Assembly: GCA_030841245.1 (NCBI GenBank)
Contig: JAVEDG010000461.1
Span: forward strand, 1-5,611
DNA length: 5,611 bases
From: Actinomycetota bacterium
GTDB lineage: Bacteria > Actinomycetota > Actinomycetes > JACCUZ01
Reading direction: 5' to 3'
Shown here: positions 1-5,611 of the stretch, piece by piece
Layout of the letters: each line of letters opens with the position of its first letter
How positions within the stretch are numbered: the first letter of the stretch is position 1
Program-made: the position numbers and the translations under genes
Notes under the pieces: generated by a model
What the model saw: the letters and a program-made list of their open reading frames with translations, nothing else
Told to the model about the DNA's origin: nothing
Database searches by the model: none

Positions 1-129
1 GAGCACGTCAAGTGCGACCCGCCCCAGCCACCCGGTAGCGCCCGTGACCGCGAACTGCTCGTCGCCGCGCAGAGCGTCGCGCACGAGCCCGCTGGCGTCG
101 GTCAGGTCGATGTGCTGAGCACCTTCCAT
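1..129 (-). CDS. NAD(P)-binding Rossmann-fold protein, probable epimerase/dehydratase (N-terminal part)
   Basis: Only the first 43 residues are in the window; the gene continues past base 1. After a lead of about 25 residues (starting MEGAQHIDLT) comes FAVTGATGWLGRVALDVL (26-43), a first beta strand plus the TGATGWLG glycine motif of extended SDR proteins. This is the start of an NAD-dependent epimerase/dehydratase or related reductase, such as those that rearrange nucleotide sugars. The ATG at 129 has a Shine-Dalgarno site and gives a frame open to the window edge. The N-terminal lead is longer than in plain GalE-like enzymes, which usually begin a few residues before the strand. The catalytic YxxxK is out of view, so the exact class cannot be set. 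Confidence 0.72.
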   Translation of the reverse strand, partial: MEGAQHIDLTDASGLVRDALRGDEQFAVTGATGWLGRVALDVL

Positions 130-905
130 CGACTCTCCAGCATCTCGATGCGCTTCTCGTCCTCGACGAAAATGGCGCCGTAGTAGTCACGCTTGTTCAT
201 CAGCCACAGGAGCTCGAAATGGACGGCGTTGAGCAGCCCCTGACGGACATCATCGAGGTCGAGCGACTCGGCGAGGAACACCACCTTGCGGGTCTCGAAG
301 CGGGTAAGGCAAACCTCGCGAATGCGCCGCAGGACGTCCAGCGAGTCCATCGAAACCCCACCACCGACGACAAGGTCGAGTCCGTGCGTCTGGCAAAGCT
401 CGGCTGTGGCGAGGACATAGTCGGTGATCACCTGTCCGTTGATGTCGTCCCGGCTGAGCCCTAGGGACCCGGAGAAGTCGACGCGACCGAACACGATGCC
501 GTTCACCCCGGGCTCGGCGGACGCGAGCTCGGCCATGGCCACGCGATTGTCGAACGACGTGATCGTCTCCAGGTTGAACAGGAACTCACTGTCCTCGGCC
601 TCGTCCGCATTGAAGACGTGCTCCTTCGCCGCGATGTACTTGCTCAGCGCGTAGGGCGTCTCGACCATCGGTGCCACGATGTAGTTGACACCGATCTGCT
701 TGGACTCGAGCAGGTCTCGGATCGCCTCGCAGCCGCCGATCTTGACGGTCAAGCTCAGTCCAGCAGAGCGGGCGATCTCGACGAGGCGCAACAACTCGTC
801 CATCCGAGTGCCCTCGGCCTCGAACTCGGCCTTGACCGATGTGTAGCCGTAGGCCTCGCGTCCTTTGCGCAGGATCTCGGTCATCTGCCGTTCGGTCTTG
901 TTCAT
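102..905 (-). CDS. HpcH/HpaI-type aldolase (divergent)
   Basis: A protein of 267 residues, the normal size of a HpcH/HpaI (citrate lyase beta-like) TIM-barrel aldolase. The two metal-binding segments are recognisable: Glu113 in FNLETI, matching the usual IET, and Asp143 in VFGRVDFSGSLGL, matching GxxDLSxSLG. ETPYALSKY (82-90) also fits the barrel. The family cleaves or forms 2-keto acids such as pyruvate plus an aldehyde, or acts on acyl-CoA, with a divalent metal. Near the N-terminus, where HpaI enzymes have a catalytic His and an Arg, this protein reads KAEFEAEG (25-32) and VKIGG (54-58), so Lys55 may replace the Arg and the His is not obvious. The chemistry may therefore differ. ATG start in an ATGA overlap with the ThDP enzyme, with a good Shine-Dalgarno site. 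It overlaps the next gene by 28 bases. Family call fairly firm; aldolase activity is inference. Confidence 0.75.
   Translation of the reverse strand: MNKTERQMTEILRKGREAYGYTSVKAEFEAEGTRMDELLRLVEIARSAGLSLTVKIGGCEAIRDLLESKQIGVNYIVAPMVETPYALSKYIAAKEHVFNADEAEDSEFLFNLETITSFDNRVAMAELASAEPGVNGIVFGRVDFSGSLGLSRDDINGQVITDYVLATAELCQTHGLDLVVGGGVSMDSLDVLRRIREVCLTRFETRKVVFLAESLDLDDVRQGLLNAVHFELLWLMNKRDYYGAIFVEDEKRIEMLESRWKVLSTST
133..138 (-). promoter_or_regulatory. Ribosome binding site for the downstream Rossmann-fold gene
   Basis: GGAGAG lies just ahead of the ATG at 129, with five bases between GGAG and the start codon, inside the aldolase-like gene. It supports the start at 129 despite the 28-base overlap. 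Confidence 0.65.
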
Positions 906-2698
906 GTGAGCTGTTCCCTCGTTGTGTCGGGCAGGTACGGCAGGACTTCTGCGGCCAGCGCTTCAGGCAGCGCAGGGGACATGAGGTGGAGTGGGTTTGA
1001 CTGCATGGTGCCCGATTCGGTCACCCGGGATGTGATCTTCGGATAGTAGGTCTGCTCGGGATCGACCGGAACAAGAAACGCCGTCGGGCCGGTGGCGTTG
1101 AACGCGTCGGAGAAGCCCTCGGAGTCGAGCTTGGCGTCGCGCATGTCGACGAGTGGGATACCGAAGGCCTGGAAGAGCAAGGGCCAGTCGGGGAACCCGA
1201 GTCCCGTCGCGGTGTCGCAACCGAGGTAGCCACCGTCGAAGTAGTTGCGCTGGGTCATCCTGATCGAGGCGTAACCCTCGTTGCTGAAGAGGAAGATCTT
1301 CACGGGCAGTCGGTTCACCGCCACCGTCGCGAGTTCTTGCATGTTCTGCGAGAACCCGCCGTCACCCTCGAGCAGAATGGTGCGCCGGCCTCCTGCGACG
1401 GCGGCTCCGATGGCCCCCGACAGGCCGTAACCCATGCTCGCGAGCCCCTTGTCGGAGACGATAATCTGCCCGCGCTTCTGCAAGAAGACCTGCATGGAGA
1501 CGGTGAACGAGCCGCCGCTGCTGCACGGAACGATCACGTCCTCAGGCTTGCAGAGCTCGGACAGGTCGGAAACGAACTGGTAGGGGTCAAGATAGCCGTC
1601 AGCAGTCTGGTTGACCGCCTCCACCGGCGGCAGGAGAGTGCGCACGCGTTGGCAGAAGTCGGCCCAGTCGTCCCAGGTCGGCAGCTTGCTCTCCGCGATC
1701 CGCTGGAGCACGACGTTTGCGTCCGCGCGGACGGCAAGGTCCACGCGTGGATGACCCTTTCGCAGCTCAGCGGGATCGATGTCGACCTGGACGATCGTCG
1801 CCAGCGGTGCGAATTCCTGCCAGTTGAATCCGGTCTGCTGCAGTCCGAGGCGAGCCCCGAGGGCGATCACCGCGTCGCTCTGCTGGATCAGCGCGTTCGC
1901 TGAGCGTTGGCCCCAGGTGTCGGGTCGACCGGCGTAGTTCGGATCGTCCGAGCCGATCCGGTCGGCGCCGTTCCAGGTCGTCATGATCGGGATACGGCTC
2001 GGCTTCAAACCAACCAACGCTCTGTCCACGGCCGAGCGGTCTGTGCCGCCACCCAGCAGGATGACCGGGCGTTCGGCGTGGCGAAGGACATCCACGAGCT
2101 GAGCGAGCTCACCGTCCTCTGGGTCTGGCAAATGTCGAGGAGCTGCTTGGGTGCCGCGCTCGAGCTCTGCGAGGTCGACAGGCGCGCCTTGCGCGTCGAG
2201 GCAGACCTCGAGAAGCACAGGTCCGCGACGGCCGGTGCCCCCGGCTGACACGACAGCCTGAAAGGCGGACTTGGAGACTGGAGCCGTGATCCGCGAGGTG
2301 GCGACAGACACAGGTGTCGCGAGGCTGATCCCGTCGACCTCCTGGATCCCTCGCTGGCGGAGACCGGCGGACGCCAGATCGGTGGACTTGACCTGGCCTC
2401 CGATCACCAACAGCTCGCGGCTCTCCAGGAACGCTCCGGTCATGGCGCTCAGGATGTTGGTGAGACCGGGTCCGGCTGTGACGAGGGCGAACGCACGGTC
2501 ACGTCGTCCCGACGCCGCCTTGACCTCGTTGAAGTACTCGACTGCGATCCCGGCGGCCACTTCATGGACCACAGGTATGCAGGTCATGCTGGTCCGCGCG
2601 CCGTCCAGCAGATGCATGGAGTTGCCACCGGCGACGAAGAAGCAGTGGGTGTAGCCCATTCCACCGAGCCATCGCATCATGGCACTGCTGTACTTCAC
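902..2698 (-). CDS. Thiamine-diphosphate-dependent enzyme, acetolactate-synthase-like
   Basis: A protein of 598 residues with the three-domain layout of acetolactate synthase/pyruvate-decarboxylase-type enzymes. The N-terminal pyrimidine-binding domain (about 1-170) contains the activating glutamate, Glu46 in VVHEVAAG, and the TAGPGLTN stretch (74-81). The central Rossmann-like domain starts near 200 (PVILLGGGT, 211-219). The C-terminal diphosphate-binding domain holds GDGG at 445-448 and Asn473 27 residues after Asp446, matching the GDG-x-N metal motif, followed by GYASIR. The tail includes PLHLMSPALP (569-578). Enzymes of this family form or break C-C bonds next to a carbonyl, often decarboxylating a 2-keto acid. 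True acetolactate synthase is unlikely, since no regulatory subunit or branched-chain gene is nearby; relatives such as YerE (branched sugars) or IolD (cyclic diketone cleavage) show what is possible. GTG start in a GTGA overlap, preceded by a strong Shine-Dalgarno site. Substrate unknown. Confidence 0.9.
   Translation of the reverse strand: MKYSSAMMRWLGGMGYTHCFFVAGGNSMHLLDGARTSMTCIPVVHEVAAGIAVEYFNEVKAASGRRDRAFALVTAGPGLTNILSAMTGAFLESRELLVIGGQVKSTDLASAGLRQRGIQEVDGISLATPVSVATSRITAPVSKSAFQAVVSAGGTGRRGPVLLEVCLDAQGAPVDLAELERGTQAAPRHLPDPEDGELAQLVDVLRHAERPVILLGGGTDRSAVDRALVGLKPSRIPIMTTWNGADRIGSDDPNYAGRPDTWGQRSANALIQQSDAVIALGARLGLQQTGFNWQEFAPLATIVQVDIDPAELRKGHPRVDLAVRADANVVLQRIAESKLPTWDDWADFCQRVRTLLPPVEAVNQTADGYLDPYQFVSDLSELCKPEDVIVPCSSGGSFTVSMQVFLQKRGQIIVSDKGLASMGYGLSGAIGAAVAGGRRTILLEGDGGFSQNMQELATVAVNRLPVKIFLFSNEGYASIRMTQRNYFDGGYLGCDTATGLGFPDWPLLFQAFGIPLVDMRDAKLDSEGFSDAFNATGPTAFLVPVDPEQTYYPKITSRVTESGTMQSNPLHLMSPALPEALAAEVLPYLPDTTREQLT
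914..920 (-). promoter_or_regulatory. Ribosome binding site for the aldolase-like gene
   Basis: GAGGGAA sits eight bases ahead of the ATG at 905, within the last codons of the ThDP enzyme gene. It supports that ATG as the start, and means the gene can be initiated independently as well as by coupling. Confidence 0.65.
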
Positions 2699-3759
2699 GG
2701 CGCGTCTCCTCCCAAGCTGAAGAGAACGGAACGCGTTCCCGCGAGGATGTCTGTCCAGGCTTGGTCGGTGACCGGGATCGCGATCTCGCGGACACCGCCG
2801 CCGTCCTGCGGCAGGATCAGGCGGAACTGGTCGTGCGTGTGCTTCTTGTCGCTTCGGAAGGCCCGCTCGAACTCGGCGGCGTCGAAGTCCGAGAGCGCCT
2901 GGGGGAGCGCTGTCACCTGCGAGAGCAATGCGCGGCAGTGAGTTCCGAGCGCCTGAGTGTCGGAGGTCTTCGCGGCTAACGGATGGTCGATGGCGCAGAG
3001 CATGCCTACGGCAACGGCGGCGCCGTGGCTGATCCTGTTCCTGACAGCCGTCTCGAGTGCGTGCCCGAAGGTGTGCCCGAAGTTGAGTTGCCGGCGCTCC
3101 TTCTCGTCGTGCTCGTCGATCTCGACGAACCACCGTTTGGTGTCGAGGACGTGGACCAGCAGCTCCTCAGGGTCCTCGGCGAAGTTGACCCAACGGCTCA
3201 GGTAGCCGTGGAAGGCATCGCTACCTCGGCAGAAGGAGATCTTCACCGCTTCGGCCAGGCCGGCGGAGATTGCAGACGCGTCGAGGGTTGTCAGGAACGT
3301 TGTAGCGATGACGATCTGGCGAGGAGGATGAAAGTTGCCGACGAGGTTCTTCAACCCTCCGACGTTGATGGAGCTCTTGCCTCCGATGCAGGAGTCGGCC
3401 ATCGCCATCAGCGTGGTTGGCGCAAAGGTCCAGGTCAACCCACGCATGTAGACCGCCGAGGCGAACGTGGCGACGTCCTGCACGACTCCGCCTCCGACCG
3501 CGAGCAGCCGGTGCCCGCGGCGAACGCCGGCGCGGTTCATGGCAACGACGAGCTTCTCGATGCCGGCCAGCGTCTTCTCGTCCTCGGTGGCCTTCACGGG
3601 CAGGACCGGCATAGCTCCGGCTGCGACGGTGTCGGCGAGGTTCGCATCCACCATGACGACATCGGCGGAGGCCAACGCGTCCTCGAGGCTGCCGCGTCCG
3701 ATGACTACCGCGTAATCACCCGACGAGGAGCGGATGCGCAGCTCAGAGCGGGTGCGCAA
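2695..3759 (-). CDS. 3-dehydroquinate-synthase-like sugar phosphate cyclase
   Basis: A protein of 354 residues, the usual length for the sugar phosphate cyclase/dehydroquinate synthase family. The NAD-binding motif GGGVVQD is at 89-95, and PTTLMAMADSCIGGK at 114-128 carries the active-site Asp122 and Lys128; Lys137-Asn138 follows. Zinc ligands are Glu170 (AEAVK), His229 (NFGHTFGH) and His245 (RISHG). Lys173, Lys208, Arg222, Asn226 and His233 align by spacing with catalytic residues of the Aspergillus DHQ synthase, and DKK is present at 304-306. Such enzymes cyclise a phosphorylated ketose with NAD+ and a divalent metal; DHQ synthase itself uses DAHP. The Gln in GGGVVQD and Thr98 differ from the GGGVIGDxxGF usual in AroB, suggesting a separate subfamily. 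The start is TTG at 3759, the only plausible start giving the family's N-terminus; no good Shine-Dalgarno is visible, and it overlaps the SDR gene by 17 bases. Active cyclase: likely. Exact substrate: open. Confidence 0.85.
   Translation of the reverse strand: MRTRSELRIRSSSGDYAVVIGRGSLEDALASADVVMVDANLADTVAAGAMPVLPVKATEDEKTLAGIEKLVVAMNRAGVRRGHRLLAVGGGVVQDVATFASAVYMRGLTWTFAPTTLMAMADSCIGGKSSINVGGLKNLVGNFHPPRQIVIATTFLTTLDASAISAGLAEAVKISFCRGSDAFHGYLSRWVNFAEDPEELLVHVLDTKRWFVEIDEHDEKERRQLNFGHTFGHALETAVRNRISHGAAVAVGMLCAIDHPLAAKTSDTQALGTHCRALLSQVTALPQALSDFDAAEFERAFRSDKKHTHDQFRLILPQDGGGVREIAIPVTDQAWTDILAGTRSVLFSLGGDAP
2706..2713 (-). promoter_or_regulatory. Ribosome binding site for the ThDP enzyme
   Basis: GGGAGGAG lies seven bases ahead of the GTG at 2698, inside the last codons of the cyclase gene. 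It is the strongest Shine-Dalgarno match in the window. It decides the start against a reading frame that stays open far upstream, to 3133, without family sequence. Confidence 0.8.
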
Positions 3760-4456
3760 GGGAGAACCCGAGGTCGACGTGGATGGATTGGCCGGTGACG
3801 GCGGTGTTGCCGGGGGAGCATAGATAGCCGACCACGTCGGCGACCTCTGCTGCGGTGACGAGTCTGTTGAAGGCGGTTCCCGTAGCCGCGGAGGTGACCT
3901 GCTCGGGCGTCAACGTGGCCCGCGTCATGTCCGTGTCGACCACGCCAGGGAGCACCGCGTTGATAAGAATCGATCTTGATCCGAGGTCTAGCGCGGCTGC
4001 CCGGATAAGGCCGCCGACGGCGGCCTTGGAGACGGTGTAGGAGAGCTTTCCTGGGCGGGCGACCTGCTCCCATATCGAGCTGATCACGACGAGCCGGGCG
4101 CCATCACGGAGGCGACCCGCTCCGAGCAGGTCACGGATGTTCCGGGCGATCGTCCCGACGTTCACGTCGACGAGATGCTCGAACGCCGCGTTGTCAAATT
4201 GATCGAGACTGTCATTGACGTTCACCCCGTGAGCCCAGACCACGGCATCAAGTTCGGGCAGCCGGCGGAAGTCCTCACTTCCGGCCGACACCGGGTCGAG
4301 AATGACGCGGTCTGGATCCTCGCCTGCTCCCTCGACCCTGGAGCTGCGAAGGACCCTGAGCCCCGATGTCGTCAGCGCGACCGAGATGGCTGCGCCGAGC
4401 GCGCCGTATCCGCCGATGACGAGGGCCAGCCTGGGCGAGGCTTCCTGCCCGGTCAC
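3743..4456 (-). CDS. Short-chain dehydrogenase/reductase (classical SDR)
   Basis: A protein of 237 residues, normal length for a classical SDR. The nucleotide-binding glycine motif is GGYGALG (15-21), close to the N-terminus. Catalytic residues fall at the expected spacing: Asn99 in VDVNVG, Ser127 in VISS, then Tyr140 and Lys144 in YTVSK. The PG-type loop (LPGVVDTDM, 169-177) and the C-terminal TGQSIHVDLGF (221-231) are standard. The usual NNAG stretch reads WAHG (74-77), a tolerated variant. The family reduces or oxidises a carbonyl/hydroxyl with NAD(P)H; the context suggests a sugar or cyclitol keto group. The frame is open upstream to 4660, but that part overlaps the GtrA-like gene and lacks SDR sequence. 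GTG at 4456, in a GTGA overlap, places the Rossmann motif correctly. The nearest purine-rich site (4475-4469) is 12 bases away, so coupling probably matters. Confidence 0.9.
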   Translation of the reverse strand: MTGQEASPRLALVIGGYGALGAAISVALTTSGLRVLRSSRVEGAGEDPDRVILDPVSAGSEDFRRLPELDAVVWAHGVNVNDSLDQFDNAAFEHLVDVNVGTIARNIRDLLGAGRLRDGARLVVISSIWEQVARPGKLSYTVSKAAVGGLIRAAALDLGSRSILINAVLPGVVDTDMTRATLTPEQVTSAATGTAFNRLVTAAEVADVVGYLCSPGNTAVTGQSIHVDLGFSLAHPL

Positions 4457-4932
4457 GGCCCCACCGTGTCCTTCTCGCGTCGGGCGAAGCTGAAACCCCG
4501 ATGCAGGACAAAGGAACCGCAGGCACTGATGAGGACCACGATGGCTTGCGCGACTAGCACGGGAAGACCGGCCCATTCCACCAGCGCGGGAAGGGCGACC
4601 AGGTTGAAGGCAAGCGAGCCGAGATAGACCATCCAGAAGCGCGCCAGGTCCCTGAACCATCTTCCACGCACCTGAAACACAAGGTAGCGATGGAGCACGT
4701 ACGCCTCGAGAACGCTCACGACGTGGGAGATGAGAAGGATGATGAGGTAGGGCACGCGCTCACCGATCGTCACCTCGAGCAACGCGAAGACGCCGAAGCC
4801 GAAAATCGTGTTGGCGACGCCGACAGCCGCGAAGCGAGCTCCGAGCCGTCGGGTGGCGCCGCTTGCACGTTCTTTCGGCGCGCCGTGGGGCGCGTCGGCG
4901 TCGGCACGGTCTCGTCTCACGGCTGGGGTCAC
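4453..4932 (-). CDS. GtrA-like four-helix membrane protein
   Basis: A protein of 159 residues with four predicted membrane segments (about 33-54, 61-79, 97-119, 123-144). It carries the two short GtrA-family signatures: HRYLVF at 81-86, and FVLHRGFSF at 141-149 near the C-terminus. RFAAVG at 33-38 is the usual entry into helix 1. GtrA-family proteins are thought to flip, or assist flipping of, polyprenyl-phosphate-linked sugars across the membrane. Its position directly after a GtrB-like transferase supports that role here. The start is GTG at 4932, in a GTGA overlap with the transferase stop. I see no Shine-Dalgarno sequence ahead of it, so coupled translation is likely. The first ~30 residues are hydrophilic and rich in Arg, Asp and Ala, a longer cytoplasmic tail than many relatives have; a later start is possible. 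The family call is firm, the substrate unknown. Confidence 0.88.
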   Translation of the reverse strand: MTPAVRRDRADADAPHGAPKERASGATRRLGARFAAVGVANTIFGFGVFALLEVTIGERVPYLIILLISHVVSVLEAYVLHRYLVFQVRGRWFRDLARFWMVYLGSLAFNLVALPALVEWAGLPVLVAQAIVVLISACGSFVLHRGFSFARREKDTVGP

Positions 4933-5611
4933 TTCGGCAACGCCCGCCGACGCGTGCCGGCACCGGTGTCGTCGAGCCCGACCCGCTGGCGGACCACGAA
5001 GTTAGGTCGCTGCTTGACCTCCTCGTAGATCAGCCCGACGTACTCGGCCATGATCCCGATCATCGAGAACAGCAGTCCGAAGAGCAGGAGGATGAATCCG
5101 ACGAGTGTCCCGAAACCTGCGAACGGCACCCCGAAGATGATCCAGCGGATCGTGAGGACGACGAGGGTCACGAACGACAGGATCGAGATCGCCCCGCCCA
5201 AGATGCTGATGAGGCGCAAGGGTGCGTAGCTGTGGGCGAAAATTCCCTTGAACGCGAGGTCGAGCACCTGCAGGCTGTAGGCCTTGGACTTTCCGCCGAA
5301 GCGCGGTGGCCTCTCGTGCGGGACTCCGACGGATCGGTAGCCGACCCACGAGAACAGGCCCCGGACGAACCGGTTGCGCTCCTCCATGGATCGCACGGTC
5401 TCGTACACCTTGCGGTCCACGAGCCGGAAGTCGCTCGCGTCGCGCAGGATACGGCCATCCGTCAGCTTGTCGGCCAGCCAGTAGAAGGCCCTGCTGTTGA
5501 AGCGACGAAGCGGGCTCGTACCGTGGCGTCGCTTGACGACCATGTAGACGTTCTCGAACCCTTCCTCCCAACGTCGAATGAACGTCGGGATGAGCTCGGG
5601 TGGGTCCTGCA
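4929..5611 (-). CDS. Polyprenyl-phosphate glycosyltransferase, GT2 GtrB/DPM-like (C-terminal part)
   Basis: This is the C-terminal 226 residues of a family 2 glycosyltransferase; the N-terminal nucleotide-binding half, with the DXD region, lies beyond the window. The first complete codons read QDPPELI, the familiar acceptor-side stretch that follows the GT-A core. Further on are SDFRLVDRKV (about fragment residues 59-68) and EERNRFVRGL (76-85), both typical of polyprenyl-phosphate mannosyl/glucosyltransferases such as GtrB, DPMS and ArnC. Two strongly hydrophobic segments (about 131-156 and 165-190) are the usual C-terminal membrane pair, followed by IYEEVKQRP, also characteristic. The family moves a sugar from a nucleotide donor to a polyprenyl phosphate on the cytoplasmic face. 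The frame is open to the right edge; an internal ATG at 5543 is not the start. It ends in TGA overlapping the GTG of the GtrA-like gene. The donor sugar cannot be inferred. Confidence 0.9.
   Translation of the reverse strand, partial: QDPPELIPTFIRRWEEGFENVYMVVKRRHGTSPLRRFNSRAFYWLADKLTDGRILRDASDFRLVDRKVYETVRSMEERNRFVRGLFSWVGYRSVGVPHERPPRFGGKSKAYSLQVLDLAFKGIFAHSYAPLRLISILGGAISILSFVTLVVLTIRWIIFGVPFAGFGTLVGFILLLFGLLFSMIGIMAEYVGLIYEEVKQRPNFVVRQRVGLDDTGAGTRRRALPK

Larger units (their letters stand above)
1..5611 (-). other. Single polycistronic operon segment, seven overlapping genes
   Basis: All seven coding regions run on the minus strand and every junction overlaps. Three junctions use a GTGA overlap (4932/4929, 4456/4453, 2698/2695) and one uses ATGA (905/902). 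The other two overlap by 17 bases (3759/3743) and 28 bases (129/102). No non-coding stretch exists, so I see no terminator, promoter, RNA gene, repeat or mobile element. The tight packing implies one transcript with translational coupling, and a promoter lying beyond base 5611. Both end genes are cut by the window edges. Confidence 0.88.

Noticed and set aside
8..190. Minus-strand 60-codon frame at the left end
   Set aside because: It is out of frame with the TGATGWLG-containing gene starting at 129 and is Arg-rich shadow sequence.
618..1046. Plus-strand open frame spanning the aldolase/ThDP junction
   Set aside because: It lies antisense across two well-supported genes and shows no motif or Shine-Dalgarno support.
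2699..3133. 145-codon N-terminal extension of the ThDP enzyme frame
   Set aside because: It overlaps the cyclase gene, is Arg/Pro-rich shadow sequence, and the family N-terminus begins at the GTG at 2698 behind a strong ribosome binding site.
2983..3798. Long plus-strand open frame (271 codons) opposite the cyclase gene
   Set aside because: It is antisense to a gene with a clear family match, has no recognisable domain, and is the kind of frame high-GC third-position bias produces.
4457..4660. 68-codon N-terminal extension of the SDR frame
   Set aside because: It overlaps the GtrA-like gene and would put the glycine motif near residue 83; classical SDRs carry it near the N-terminus.
4861..4920. 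GC-rich short repeats around ggcgcgccgtggggcgcg, considered as a hairpin or regulatory element
   Set aside because: They fall inside the Arg/Asp/Ala-rich N-terminal coding part of the GtrA-like gene, and no stable inverted repeat with a U-tract is visible.

Overview
The window is high in G+C, with a strong G/C preference at third codon positions. Three or four of its starts are GTG or TTG. The protein style is rich in Ala, Val, Arg and Asp. This fits an actinobacterium best, but a high-GC proteobacterium cannot be excluded from sequence alone. All seven genes lie on the minus strand, so transcription runs from base 5611 towards base 1. The window is one uninterrupted stretch of coding sequence: all six gene junctions overlap, and there is no intergenic gap for a promoter or terminator. 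It looks like the middle of a longer polycistronic operon cut at both ends.

In order of transcription: (1) the C-terminal part of a polyprenyl-phosphate (GtrB/DPM-like) family 2 glycosyltransferase with two membrane segments (5611-4929). (2) A four-helix GtrA-like membrane protein (4932-4453). (3) A classical short-chain dehydrogenase/reductase (4456-3743). (4) A 3-dehydroquinate-synthase-like sugar phosphate cyclase with all expected zinc and catalytic residues (3759-2695). (5) A thiamine-diphosphate enzyme of the acetolactate-synthase type (2698-902). (6) A divergent HpcH/HpaI-type aldolase (905-102). (7) The N-terminus of a Rossmann-fold protein, probably an extended-SDR epimerase/dehydratase (129-1).

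How they may work together: the GtrB/GtrA pair points to lipid-carrier-linked sugar transfer at the cytoplasmic membrane. The five soluble enzymes look like a route to an unusual carbohydrate or cyclitol building block: one C-C bond former or cleaver using a 2-keto acid, one ring-forming cyclase, one ThDP-dependent C-C ligase or lyase, and two NAD(P)-dependent oxidoreductases or epimerases. The combination is not one I can map to a named pathway. Because shikimate synthesis does not need these neighbours, the cyclase is more likely a specialised enzyme of surface-glycan or secondary metabolism than the housekeeping AroB. That conclusion is inference; the family assignments are seen directly in the sequence.
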